From positions 1 through 33,720 of the forward strand of contig PHBY01000028.1 of NCBI GenBank assembly GCA_002840735.1: a stretch of 33,720 nucleotides of DNA. The letters run 5' to 3'. This document shows positions 8,095 to 15,758 of the stretch, one piece after another (the stretch's first letter is position 1; every line of letters starts with the position of its first letter). Made by a program: the position numbers and the translations under genes. Source of the stretch: Chloroflexi bacterium HGW-Chloroflexi-2 (GTDB lineage: Bacteria > Chloroflexota > Anaerolineae > Anaerolineales > Anaerolineaceae). The notes under the pieces are model-generated. The model did not search any database. It was given only the letters and a program-made list of their open reading frames with translations, and was not told the DNA's origin.

Positions 8095-9846
8095 TTAATT
8101 TAGTTTTGAAGGAGGTTTATTTTTTAACCGAATTAATATGGTCGTGCCTGCTCCGAGGTTGGATTTAATCCTAAAATCAGCTTTTATCAGATCGGATCGT
8201 TCTTTTAATCCCAACAGTCCAAAATGTCCCCTTTTAGGAAATTCAGCTGCATTGGCTGGAACGATGAATCCACATCCATCATCTCTTATCTGTAAAAATA
8301 AATCATTATCAGAAAATTCCAAATCAACCCAGGCATGCTCTGCATTGGCATGCTGGACCACATTATTGAGTGATTCTTGTGCAATTCGATAAAGTGACAT
8401 TTCGCTTTGTGGATCTAAACGACGCTCATTTCCCATCGAGGTAAATGTAATCTGAATATTGGAGGTTTGTTCCAATTCGCGAATCAGCATTTCAAGGGAA
8501 GCAACCAGTCCTAAATCTTCCAGGTAAATTGGTCGTAATCCTCTTATCATGTGGCGAAGGTTGGTTATGGATTGCTGCACCAGCATTTGGAGATCCTTTA
8601 TCGAACTTCGCTGAGTTTCTGAAGCGTCCATCATAATCATTTGGATCTTTTGATTGAGTGCAATTAACGCTTGGATCGTATCATCATGCAACTCACGTGC
8701 AATACTGCGACGTTCATTTTCCACACCAGCAGTAATTGCGCCAATATAACCTCTCAAATTTTGTTGGGCAATTTTGACCTTCTGTGCCATCTCAATCAAT
8801 TCAGTTTGCAGATTACGAATTTCTTCAATTCCTCCTACTGGATTTTGTATGGCATCATAGTCTCCAGAAGCCAAACTGATCGCTTGTTTTTCCAATTTTT
8901 GCAGAGGGGTGACAATACGACGAGCGCCAAACCATAATGCGATTAAAGCCAATAAAAAAACGGGAACCAGAACTAATGGAGCAGATTGTGTGTTGATCAG
9001 GTAGGGGCTGGCAATGTCCTCCCAGGCTTCCTCAATAATTAATCCCCAACCGGTTGGAAAAACTGGACTAAAAGCGACAACATTCTCTTCCTCATCACTC
9101 TGAAAATAATCAATCCCGCTCTCTCCATTAAGTACTTCTTTTATTCCCGGACGAGAAGGATCATTCTGATCAGAATTATACGAGCCACTACGATAAAGCA
9201 CATTATGTTCTCCATTCTGGTTTGCAGGACTAATAACCAAAATAGATAACTCTGCTGAACCGACAAGGCTGCCTATTGTATGCTCAATGATCCTTTCCGG
9301 AGAGAAAGCCCCTACCAAAATATTATTCTGGTCTGTTACGGTACTGATGAAGATGAATACATGATTACCATTCTCTGAGGAAATTGGTGGTGAAAAAACC
9401 GGATGAGAATCAGCCAACTTTAATTCATCGAATGAATCGGGAATTTGCTTAGAAATTGTTTGCCAATCAACCTCTAAAGTGGTTGATTGTATTAATCGAC
9501 CTTCAGACGTGAACAGAGCAATTCCTCCATCAAAAATGGATGAAATCTCCTCAGGGTTTAAGATCAGGGAATTTAAATCGGACTTTTCATTAAGGCTGCG
9601 GGATAATATTTGAATTGTACTGCTCAAATGTGAGAGCTCTTTTCCTAAAGAACTGGATGCGGCAAGAACTGTTCTTAAATCGCGATCACCCACCAGACGA
9701 CGCATGGCTTCATGATGAAGAGATTGGCTACCAAATGCAACAACCAGGAGAAGTGCAGACAATGGAAGCACGGTGATGACGAACAATTGTAAAGTGAACC
9801 CCCTCCAATTTGCTTTTTTCATTGGTGTGGAGTTATCTTTTGTCAA
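8095..9846 (-). CDS. NarL/DegS-type sensor histidine kinase with extracytoplasmic sensor domain
   Basis: 583-residue membrane histidine kinase. Helix about 15-40, a ~250-residue extracytoplasmic domain of Cache-like appearance, helix about 290-310, HAMP linker, then a HisKA_3 dimerisation domain with phospho-acceptor His in RSIARELHDDTIQALI. The ATPase domain has N-box AQESLNNVVQHA and G-box DDGCGF. It should phosphorylate the response regulator encoded 54 bp upstream. The start is TTG at 9846, supported by AAGGTG just before it; ATG at 9822 lacks a ribosome site. Its place directly after the CuA/cytochrome operon suggests that it senses a metal or redox cue, but the ligand cannot be read from sequence. 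Confidence 0.92.
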   Translation of the reverse strand: MTKDNSTPMKKANWRGFTLQLFVITVLPLSALLLVVAFGSQSLHHEAMRRLVGDRDLRTVLAASSSLGKELSHLSSTIQILSRSLNEKSDLNSLILNPEEISSIFDGGIALFTSEGRLIQSTTLEVDWQTISKQIPDSFDELKLADSHPVFSPPISSENGNHVFIFISTVTDQNNILVGAFSPERIIEHTIGSLVGSAELSILVISPANQNGEHNVLYRSGSYNSDQNDPSRPGIKEVLNGESGIDYFQSDEEENVVAFSPVFPTGWGLIIEEAWEDIASPYLINTQSAPLVLVPVFLLALIALWFGARRIVTPLQKLEKQAISLASGDYDAIQNPVGGIEEIRNLQTELIEMAQKVKIAQQNLRGYIGAITAGVENERRSIARELHDDTIQALIALNQKIQMIMMDASETQRSSIKDLQMLVQQSITNLRHMIRGLRPIYLEDLGLVASLEMLIRELEQTSNIQITFTSMGNERRLDPQSEMSLYRIAQESLNNVVQHANAEHAWVDLEFSDNDLFLQIRDDGCGFIVPANAAEFPKRGHFGLLGLKERSDLIKADFRIKSNLGAGTTILIRLKNKPPSKLN

Positions 9847-9900
9847 ATCACACCTTTTTTTTCATCCGAAAAGTGTAGTCTAATTTCATTAAAATGAATT

Positions 9901-10575
9901 TTAAGGAATTTCAGCAATATTTGTAGAAATTAATCCCAAGGAAACTGCACGCATGACTGCCTCGGTACGACTTTCTGCATTCAATTTCTGGAAGATATTT
10001 GCAAGATGATTTTGTACAGTACGGTCACTGATTCCCAACTGCATGCCAATTGCCTTATTCGTAAAGCCTTTTGCGGTCAGGGTTAAGATTTGCAACTCAC
10101 GGTCAGTGAGCGGTTCAATTAATTGTGATTCAGTTTTTCCACCAAGTTTTGCAATCAGTTTTAGGGTGAGTGTAACATCCAGCACGGATTTACCATGAAA
10201 GACATCGCGCACGCCTTCTATAATTTCCTGGGGTTCTGCGGTTTTCAGAACATACCCATTTGATCCGGCTTGCAAAACTGCTTGCACATAGGGCGCATCG
10301 TCATATGCGGTTAGAACTAAGATGCCTATCGATAAATGATTGGAGCGAACCCATCGGGTTACTTCAATACCGCTCATCAACGGCATTTGAATGTCCAGGA
10401 CAGCAACATCAGGTTTGAATTGCTCGATCAGTTCACAAGCTTCTTTTCCATTGGATGCTTCTGCTACAACCTGAATATCAGAGGTTTGTTCAAGGAATTG
10501 ACGAATCCCTGCTCGCACAACGACATGGTCATCAGCGAGAAGAACGCGAATAATCGGGGAATTTTGTGAGGCCAT
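9901..10575 (-). CDS. NarL/FixJ-family response regulator
   Basis: 224 residues: a receiver domain with acidic pair Asp15/Asp16, phospho-acceptor Asp61 (VAVLDIQMP), Thr89 and Lys111, then a LuxR-type helix-turn-helix from about 155 to 215 (LTDRELQILTLTAKGFTNKAIG). Partner of the histidine kinase downstream. Targets are unknown; the adjacent CuA/polyferredoxin operon is the obvious candidate. There is no Shine-Dalgarno before the ATG, but TATAAT ends six bases upstream, so the transcript may be leaderless. It lies 39 bp after the CuA-cytochrome gene and could also be read from that operon. Confidence 0.94.
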   Translation of the reverse strand: MASQNSPIIRVLLADDHVVVRAGIRQFLEQTSDIQVVAEASNGKEACELIEQFKPDVAVLDIQMPLMSGIEVTRWVRSNHLSIGILVLTAYDDAPYVQAVLQAGSNGYVLKTAEPQEIIEGVRDVFHGKSVLDVTLTLKLIAKLGGKTESQLIEPLTDRELQILTLTAKGFTNKAIGMQLGISDRTVQNHLANIFQKLNAESRTEAVMRAVSLGLISTNIAEIP

Positions 10576-10581
10576 GATTGA

Positions 10582-10587
10582 ATTATA
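10582..10587 (-). promoter_or_regulatory. -10 box TATAAT, 6 nt before the response regulator start
   Basis: Minus-strand TATAAT followed by six bases and the ATG at 10575, the same arrangement as before the mutS-like gene. No Shine-Dalgarno and no good -35 are visible. This predicts a leaderless transcript that separates the two-component genes from the upstream electron-transfer operon. Confidence 0.5.
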
Positions 10588-10614
10588 CCCGCTAAAAAAG
10601 TGTTTATTCCAGCT

Positions 10615-11649
10615 TTAATCCAGGTTTTCGTTAGGTGTGAATCCCCAGGCAAAATTGAATAGATAACTTACCAGATTTTCAATTTGCTGAGATGTGAAAA
10701 TTGGACCCCAATATGGCATGCCAGTGCCCATTCCACCCCGGATGATTTTTCCTTCAAGCAATGCTGGACTGGTTCCTAATAGGTTCTTGGGATCGCTGGA
10801 ATCCCGCGGCCTCACGAAACCCTCTCCGGTAAATGAACCGGATGATTTATCCATATTATGGTTGCCTGGATCCCAAACAGGATTATTTCGCACCATAACA
10901 CCATCCCCTTTACCGGTCTCTCCGTGACAGGCAGCACAATTTTCTGCATAGAGTCTTTGACCATTTTCTAAATTTTCAGGCGTTGTCTGTCTTTGCCAGA
11001 TCCATGCAACCGCATCCCAAATATCCTGGTCGCTCAAGCTGAACAAAGCTGATTCTGCTCGTAACCGCATCCATAGAACTGCTGGACTGGTTGAGAGGTA
11101 GGTGGTGCGGTCGATTGCATAGGTGGGGAGAAGACTTGCAAAGTTCGCGCCTCGTTCTGCTGAGACTTGCTCAGTTGGAACAGTTTCAACAATCGGTGGT
11201 GAGTCAATATCGATGTCGAGAGTAACAAATAATGGTTGTGGTTCGGGTTGCAGAGGCCGTCCTTCTCCTGATACATCAATAGTTCCACGCATACGCCAAT
11301 GATTCGGTCCACACCATCGTGTGCAATAAAAAGTATATTGTCCTGGTTGGTCAAAAACGAACGTAGTTTCAACGAATTCTCCGGGATAAATATCCACCCC
11401 AGGTAAATCTGATTTTCCGATAGCAATTCCATGAACCACATCGTCACTCGTCATACGCAGATGAATTGGTTCGTCGACCACTGCATCGATCCGCTCAATA
11501 CTCCATCCGCCATTTTCCGGCATCCGGGCGTGGAGTTCTATGGTATTGATCCTGTTTCTGGAGAACAACCATTGTCCTGCAAAAGGAATCGCCACAGCAA
11601 TCAAAATAAACAGGATCACTAGAATACGTGCTAAAAATTCTTTTTTCAT
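10615..11649 (-). CDS. CuA cupredoxin - cytochrome c fusion protein
   Basis: Counting from the ATG at 11649 (344 aa): membrane anchor about 7-28, then a cytochrome-oxidase-subunit-II-like cupredoxin domain with all CuA ligands, His73 (DVVHG) and CTRWCGPNHWRM giving Cys109, Cys113, His117 and Met120. A long linker leads to a class I cytochrome c domain with CAACH at 238-242 and a likely axial Met311 in GTGMPYW. It should carry electrons on the outer face of the membrane. Unlike caa3 oxidase subunit II it has one membrane anchor, and no oxidase subunit I gene is nearby. An in-frame TTG at 11661 is an alternative start. It is the last gene of its operon, 4 bp after the polyferredoxin stop. Confidence 0.9.
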   Translation of the reverse strand: MKKEFLARILVILFILIAVAIPFAGQWLFSRNRINTIELHARMPENGGWSIERIDAVVDEPIHLRMTSDDVVHGIAIGKSDLPGVDIYPGEFVETTFVFDQPGQYTFYCTRWCGPNHWRMRGTIDVSGEGRPLQPEPQPLFVTLDIDIDSPPIVETVPTEQVSAERGANFASLLPTYAIDRTTYLSTSPAVLWMRLRAESALFSLSDQDIWDAVAWIWQRQTTPENLENGQRLYAENCAACHGETGKGDGVMVRNNPVWDPGNHNMDKSSGSFTGEGFVRPRDSSDPKNLLGTSPALLEGKIIRGGMGTGMPYWGPIFTSQQIENLVSYLFNFAWGFTPNENLD

Positions 11650-11653
11650 AAGC

Positions 11654-12979
11654 TTAACCAATCAAGAGCCAAAGCATGCTGAAGGAAAATATTCCACTAA
11701 AAGTAACCAGTGGTAGCGCCTGACGGTGAGTCCCACTTACTCTGAGTGCAACGCGACTGCTCCATGCCAGGCCAACCGCAAGCATTACAACTTGCAATAG
11801 CAAGCTAATAGACGTAGACTGTCCTACCCAGGCAGAATTTGAATACCCTATCAAATTCCAACCCCACCCAAGTGGGTCAGATATCACCGGTAGCACATAA
11901 GAGAATTTGGCAAAAGCGAAAGAGATGGTAAATGCAATCCATGCCATTAACCCCAGTGGGACTAGCACCTGGCTATATTTTGCCAATGACTTTCTCAGAG
12001 TAGTTCTAGATGAGCCCATTAACATCGATAACTTCACAGCCCCCGCATAAAGACCTGGCAGTATGACTAAGGCTGCAAAGAGAAAAACCCCTGCAAAAAT
12101 GAACCAGGGAGTGCTACCGATCGCATAAGCTGCAGATTTGATCTGCCCCCAAGGTCCTAGAAAAACCGCTGAATCGACCAATACACTAGCCAACATTATT
12201 AAACCCAGAAAAGCTTCGTCCAAACGATGTTTCGTTTTTGGTCCCAAGTCACTTCCCCATGGACGCAGGTTTACAGCGATGTTGTCACTCGGACAGACGC
12301 GTAAGCACTCCATACATAGGCCACAATTCGCACTGGATTTTAATGCCAAAGGGAACTGTCCCCATGGGCAAGCGGTATAACAGGTCTTTTCAGCGTGGCT
12401 GGCGCAAACTTCAGCATCTTTGACACGCACCTCCACTGGCCCAGCTTGCGCATATAGCCCCGTGAAACCACCAATTGGACAAAGGTAATTGCAGAAGGAG
12501 CGCCGTTCGAATACCAGGCTTAACACGAAAGCAAGAACAATGATAAATAAAAGAACAAAGGCTGTTACACTGGCAGAAGTCAGTGTTAGCGCTCCAAACA
12601 ATCCGATGAGTAGAAATCCACCAGCCTGCAACCAGGAACCGCGCAGCGCTTTAGGCCACCTCTTGTTTAACCCGAAACCTTTACCGCGAGGCATTAATAT
12701 CCCGCCATTCTGAAGCCATTCTCCAGGCATAGGGATCGGACAAATGGAACACCAGGAACGCCCACCAAAGGGGATGAAAAATAACTTCAAGGCTGTCCAC
12801 CATGCGATCCACACAAAAATAATCGCAAAATTATGACTACCAACTACTGAACCAAACAACCCGGTTAAAATAGTAAAAACAAACCCTGCCAATGTCACAG
12901 CTCGCAACAAAAATTGTGGCCAACGGTTACGCAAAATTGAGAGTGCCCATGGGTAACGGGTCAAATCCAGTCGCACCAT
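11654..12979 (-). CDS. membrane polyferredoxin (NapH/CcoG-like 4Fe-4S protein)
   Basis: 441 residues from the ATG at 12979, chosen because it overlaps the upstream stop as TGATG; a longer reading frame to 13141 would run into that gene. Multiple membrane helices carry two conserved Cys pairs, CSICP (77, 80) and CNYLCP (163, 167). Then comes a ferredoxin-like domain with Cys192, Cys200, Cys204 and the complete CxxCxxCxxxCP at 219-229, followed by four or more helices. NapH, NosR and CcoG relatives move electrons across or along the membrane from quinol or reduce copper. With CuA proteins on both sides, a role in membrane electron transfer or copper-site reduction is likely; the substrate is unknown. 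Confidence 0.88.
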   Translation of the reverse strand: MVRLDLTRYPWALSILRNRWPQFLLRAVTLAGFVFTILTGLFGSVVGSHNFAIIFVWIAWWTALKLFFIPFGGRSWCSICPIPMPGEWLQNGGILMPRGKGFGLNKRWPKALRGSWLQAGGFLLIGLFGALTLTSASVTAFVLLFIIVLAFVLSLVFERRSFCNYLCPIGGFTGLYAQAGPVEVRVKDAEVCASHAEKTCYTACPWGQFPLALKSSANCGLCMECLRVCPSDNIAVNLRPWGSDLGPKTKHRLDEAFLGLIMLASVLVDSAVFLGPWGQIKSAAYAIGSTPWFIFAGVFLFAALVILPGLYAGAVKLSMLMGSSRTTLRKSLAKYSQVLVPLGLMAWIAFTISFAFAKFSYVLPVISDPLGWGWNLIGYSNSAWVGQSTSISLLLQVVMLAVGLAWSSRVALRVSGTHRQALPLVTFSGIFSFSMLWLLIG

Positions 12980-13482
12980 CAGGCCAACCTTGTCTGAAGT
13001 TGGGGGATTTGCCTCACCGAATAGAACGCTGTCACGATGGATAATATTAATAAAGCAATACCGCGTATGATTAATTGATTTGGTCCGATCTGAAGTTTTC
13101 CAATCATGAAGGGGTGTAAATTGCCACAGGCAACAGAACATCGAAAACGGAATACACCGGCTTTATCTGCGACAAAAGTTGCTGAAACAGTTTGACCAGG
13201 ATCAGCCTTTAATTCAAAATCATATCCATCCAGTGATAAACCATGTACAACATCCATCGAAACCAACTCTACTGTTACCTCGTCATTTGGATTAATATGA
13301 ATTTGACCAGGCGTGAATTGAAAGCTGGATGCTTCAATGCGGATAAGCCGTTTCTGTGGCGTTCTGGAAGACTGTGGAAGTGGAGCAATGAGGATAAGTA
13401 ATCCAGACAACACAAACACGAAGAGCCAAATCCATTGAAGAAAAAATGTAATGAGATTAGAAATGGGTAAAGGAAGTTTCAT
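12979..13482 (-). CDS. membrane-bound CuA-type cupredoxin
   Basis: 167 residues: N-terminal helix about 12-33, a cupredoxin domain about 45-135 and a C-terminal helix about 138-156. CuA ligands are complete: His80 (DVVHG), Cys115, Cys119, His123 and Met126 in CSVACGNLHPFM. It resembles cytochrome c oxidase subunit II but is anchored at both ends and is short. It starts six bases after the PCYCGC gene stop without its own Shine-Dalgarno and overlaps the next gene by one base, so translation is probably coupled. No subunit I is in the window, so it probably belongs to a non-oxidase electron-transfer unit. Confidence 0.9.
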   Translation of the reverse strand: MKLPLPISNLITFFLQWIWLFVFVLSGLLILIAPLPQSSRTPQKRLIRIEASSFQFTPGQIHINPNDEVTVELVSMDVVHGLSLDGYDFELKADPGQTVSATFVADKAGVFRFRCSVACGNLHPFMIGKLQIGPNQLIIRGIALLILSIVTAFYSVRQIPQLQTRLA

Positions 13483-13488
13483 TTTATA

Positions 13489-13968
13489 TTATTGGATAGG
13501 CTGCATGTTCGACGTACCATATTGCGAATATGTCAGGTCAATGGTCTCCCGGATTTTCTCGGGCGCTTTCCCGTCCGTTGTCATTTTAATCACATCCTGG
13601 GCAATATCAACACAAATCGAACAGCCAAGGGAGTGGTAGTCGAAGATAATCTCCCCCGAAGATTTTATTTCTTTCACGTAGCAGGAATAATTCGAAGTAT
13701 GCCCGACCTTGCCACAACCACAATAACAGGGAACATTTTTTAGCGCATCAGGATTAGCAACCGCAAATTGATAGGAAACTTGAACAGTTACAGGTGCATT
13801 TTGTACCTCTTCTGGCATATCAGACATGGGAGCCATTTTGTCGAGGTCCATGTTGGAAGTGGTTGGATTACCACTACAACCTGCCAGTATAGAACTTATC
13901 GTTAATAAAATGATGAATGGCAACAAAAATTTACTACGAGAAAACAATCTACTTGCATCTATTTTCAT
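13489..13968 (-). CDS. PCYCGC-motif lipoprotein
   Basis: 159 residues. Signal peptide with lipobox LAGC, Cys31 being lipidated. The mature part has PCYCGCGKVGHTSNYSC (Cys81, 83, 85, 96) and LGCSICVDI (Cys116, 119), the hallmark of PCYCGC-motif proteins, thought to bind metal, possibly copper, outside the cell. First gene of the operon with the CuA cupredoxin, polyferredoxin and CuA-cytochrome. AAAGGA seven bases before the ATG supports the start. A role in loading copper into the CuA sites encoded next to it is a reasonable inference. Candidate operators lie upstream at 14014-14101. Confidence 0.9.
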   Translation of the reverse strand: MKIDASRLFSRSKFLLPFIILLTISSILAGCSGNPTTSNMDLDKMAPMSDMPEEVQNAPVTVQVSYQFAVANPDALKNVPCYCGCGKVGHTSNYSCYVKEIKSSGEIIFDYHSLGCSICVDIAQDVIKMTTDGKAPEKIRETIDLTYSQYGTSNMQPIQ

Positions 13969-14013
13969 GTATCATCCTTTTTCGTATCATCTTCATAAAA
14001 CGGAGCTGAAGCA

Positions 14014-14101
14014 TTTTTGGTGAAGTGCAACCAAAAACACCTTGACACGTTATGATGAAACGACCTTTTTAATCATAATTTTTGGTACTTACCAAAGTAT
14101 A
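14014..14101 (-). promoter_or_regulatory. paired TTTGGT/ACCAAA inverted repeats upstream of the PCYCGC operon
   Basis: Two related inverted repeats lie in the 270-bp gap: TTTTTGGT-N8-ACCAAAAA (14014-14037) and TTTGGTA-CT-TACCAAA (14081-14096). The second touches a minus-strand TATACT (14096-14101) that could be the -10 box. Two copies of one core near a promoter suggest operator sites for a single regulator. No -35 with good spacing was found. Confidence 0.4.
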
Positions 14102-14239
14102 GTCAATGTAAGTAATTGAAAGCAGGGTGGATCAGCTTAATGAAAGGTAGGCATTTTTGCTTAGTTTAAAATTTTACCGAAACCTGGAAGCTGAACTTTT
14201 ACAATAACTTATTTATCCTTGCAACGAAAGCCTTTTTGA

Positions 14240-14737
14240 TCAAGGAATCCAATTCGAAAGGATTGTGAGCGTCTTGTTTAGATTATCAGGATCATTGGTA
14301 GAAATATGAAGTCTGAAGTCATGAATCCCTCCCATTTCAATACCATGCATATTAAATTGCATTGATATTAATGTAGTTTCGCCAGGTTGAAGGGTCATCG
14401 AACCGATGACAGGGGTGGGGGGTCAACAACCCTCTTTTACTTCAACATAAGGTACATTAGAAATCCGTAGAGTTTCATCACCAACATTTTTAAGTTCGAA
14501 AGAAACACGAACGGTTTGTCCTAATTTAACATTTCCAAGATCTACCATTTCTTTATCAGTTTTAAGGCTGGGTTTATCGGTAACCTCAGGGGTGAAAGGT
14601 TCGGTTTTTTTCTGGAAAGCGAAAAGTAAAGCAATAATAATAATTGCCAAACCACCAAATATGAATAATAACGGGAATTTTTTCGGATTATTCCGTTTCT
14701 TTTGGTTTCTGATAATCTTCCTTCTAAATTTAGGCAT
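14240..14737 (-). CDS. DUF1573-type protein with in-frame UGA after Cys (candidate selenoprotein)
   Basis: Reading from ATG 14737 (AAAGGA nine bases before) gives a Lys/Arg-rich start, a membrane helix at 22-41 and a DUF1573-like domain, reaching KEGC (Cys104). Codon 105 is UGA at 14423-14425. The same frame then continues for 60 sense codons (PPTPVIGSMTLQPGE, then HDFRLHISTNDP) to a UGA at 14240. This completes the DUF1573 fold and parallels the C-terminus of the DUF1573 protein at 16284-16892. Other genes here use UGA as stop. A perfect 7-bp hairpin lies 12-28 nt after the UGA. Either codon 105 is selenocysteine (Cys-Sec pair) or this is a very recent nonsense mutation. If UGA stops, the product ends at residue 104. 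Confidence 0.6.
14394..14410 (-). promoter_or_regulatory. SECIS-like hairpin downstream of the UGA codon
   Basis: On the minus strand GTCATCG-GTT-CGATGAC forms a perfect 7-bp stem with a 3-nt loop beginning with G. The loop starts 19 nt after the UGA. Bacterial SelB-binding hairpins lie inside the coding sequence shortly after the UGA, with a G at the start of a small apical loop, so geometry and loop fit. Stem stability and SelB recognition were not computed. Confidence 0.5.
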
Positions 14738-14768
14738 GAGATCAATCCTTTCCTATCTAGACAACTCT

Positions 14769-14860
14769 AGTAAATCATTAAATCATAGAGGTAAAGGTAT
14801 TTATGGTGGAGATTCCCACCATAAATACCCGCTACCACTTTTTATGGAAGATGATTTACT
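14769..14860. repeat. nested inverted repeats in the divergent intergenic region
   Basis: Outer 10-bp arms (AGTAAATCAT 14769-14778, ATGATTTACT 14851-14860) enclose a perfect inner hairpin with 14-bp arms at 14796-14809 and 14816-14829 and a 6-nt loop. It lies 30-120 bp upstream of the UGA-containing gene on the minus strand and would be in its leader. It could be a structured RNA leader or a tiny terminal-inverted-repeat element. Confidence 0.55.
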
Positions 14861-15045
14861 CTGGTGTTATTCTATTGGGGAGATAATTAATCCACAATAG
14901 GCACTTTTGCCTGTTTTTCCTAGGCCATTTAATTTTGGTTAACCATCGTTAGAACCAGATGGATAAAATTTGTTTCACAATCTGATAAAAGCCTGAATTT
15001 TAAAGTTGATTAGCAGGTGTATTTTCACAATATAGTATGAATGAA

Positions 15046-15083
15046 AAATCTCAACTTAAACGAGAGGGTTTTCGTTGAGATTT
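15046..15083. other. hairpin upstream of the CCxHH operon
   Basis: Inverted repeat with 10-bp arms (AAATCTCAAC 15046-15055, GTTGAGATTT 15074-15083) and a partly self-complementary interior. It lies 135 bp before the CCxHH gene. Further downstream an 11-bp palindrome, CGTAT-G-ATACG at 15179-15189, is followed by a related CCGTATC at 15203-15209; either may be a regulator site. Nothing else is seen in 14861-15218. Confidence 0.4.
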
Positions 15084-15218
15084 GTTATATCTAAATTAAA
15101 GTGTAAAGGTTTTTTTGATAGGTGTTTTTGCTTATTGCAAATCAAGCGACTCAGCGCATAACAATACAGACATGATTCCGTATGATACGAGGGAAGGTTA
15201 ATCCGTATCAGGTATGAA

Positions 15219-15758
15219 ATGAAAAAAACATTGCTAACGAACCTAAGAACCCCCCTGATCCCTTTAGGCGTTGGTTTGCTTGCTTCCATATTTCTCACAA
15301 CAGTCTATTTTGGGATTGTTTCGTGGGCAGAAAGTGTAAGCCATGCGGTTGATTTCTTCTGGCAGGATCGATGGATCGTACTCCCGATTATTATTGGATT
15401 CGGCGTACAGGCTGCGTTGTATACAATTCTGAAATGGAGATTGTATATGCCGGTGAGTGTGTCCAACTCAATTGGATCAAAACAAATTCCTGCAACAGGT
15501 GCAAGTATGGGGGTCAGTGGAACCACTTCAACCGTGGCGATAGTAGCATGTTGTGTGCATCATGTAACCGATGTGTTACCGATTTTAGGGTTAACGGTCG
15601 CCGCTACTTTTCTGGCGAAATACCGTCTACTTTTTATGGGTATTGGCTTAGGAATGACTTTCATAGGGATAAGCTACATGCTCTTTCTTTTAATACGCGA
15701 AAGTCAAAGAGCAAGAACAATAATATTAAATTCACACATTATAAGGGATGTCATATGA
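15219..15758 (+). CDS. membrane protein with CCxHH motif
   Basis: 179 residues with about four membrane helices (13-35, 52-70, 104-132, 138-160). The third holds ACCVHHVTDVLPILG, with Cys111, Cys112, His114 and His115 in the membrane, a likely soft-metal site reminiscent of small mercury or copper transporters. I do not know an assigned function. Weak CAGG about eight bases before the ATG. The stop overlaps the next start (ATGA), so it is coupled to the lipoprotein gene. Copper movement across the membrane is inferred from the motif and the copper-type neighbours. Confidence 0.75.
   Translation: MKKTLLTNLRTPLIPLGVGLLASIFLTTVYFGIVSWAESVSHAVDFFWQDRWIVLPIIIGFGVQAALYTILKWRLYMPVSVSNSIGSKQIPATGASMGVSGTTSTVAIVACCVHHVTDVLPILGLTVAATFLAKYRLLFMGIGLGMTFIGISYMLFLLIRESQRARTIILNSHIIRDVI

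Noticed and set aside
12980-13141. N-terminal extension of the polyferredoxin frame
   Set aside because: It overlaps the whole C-terminus of the cupredoxin gene, has no membrane-protein character, and the ATG at 12979 overlaps the upstream stop in the usual coupled way.
10615-13968. Ordinary caa3 or nitrous oxide reductase cluster
   Set aside because: No subunit I, subunit III, NosZ, NosD or copper-site assembly genes in the window; subunit-II-like proteins are anchored differently.
14240-14425. Genetic code with UGA read as Trp or Gly
   Set aside because: Several intact genes in the window (for example copC-type operon members, potD and potC) end in UGA at the expected length, so UGA is a stop here in general.
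14592-14900. Plus-strand frame opposite the candidate selenoprotein gene
   Set aside because: Low-complexity Asn/Phe-rich translation, no ribosome site; shadow of the minus-strand gene and its hairpin.
15371-15754. Long N-terminal part of the lipoprotein frame
   Set aside because: It overlaps the CCxHH gene in another frame. The lipoprotein signal peptide begins at 15755 with its own ribosome site.
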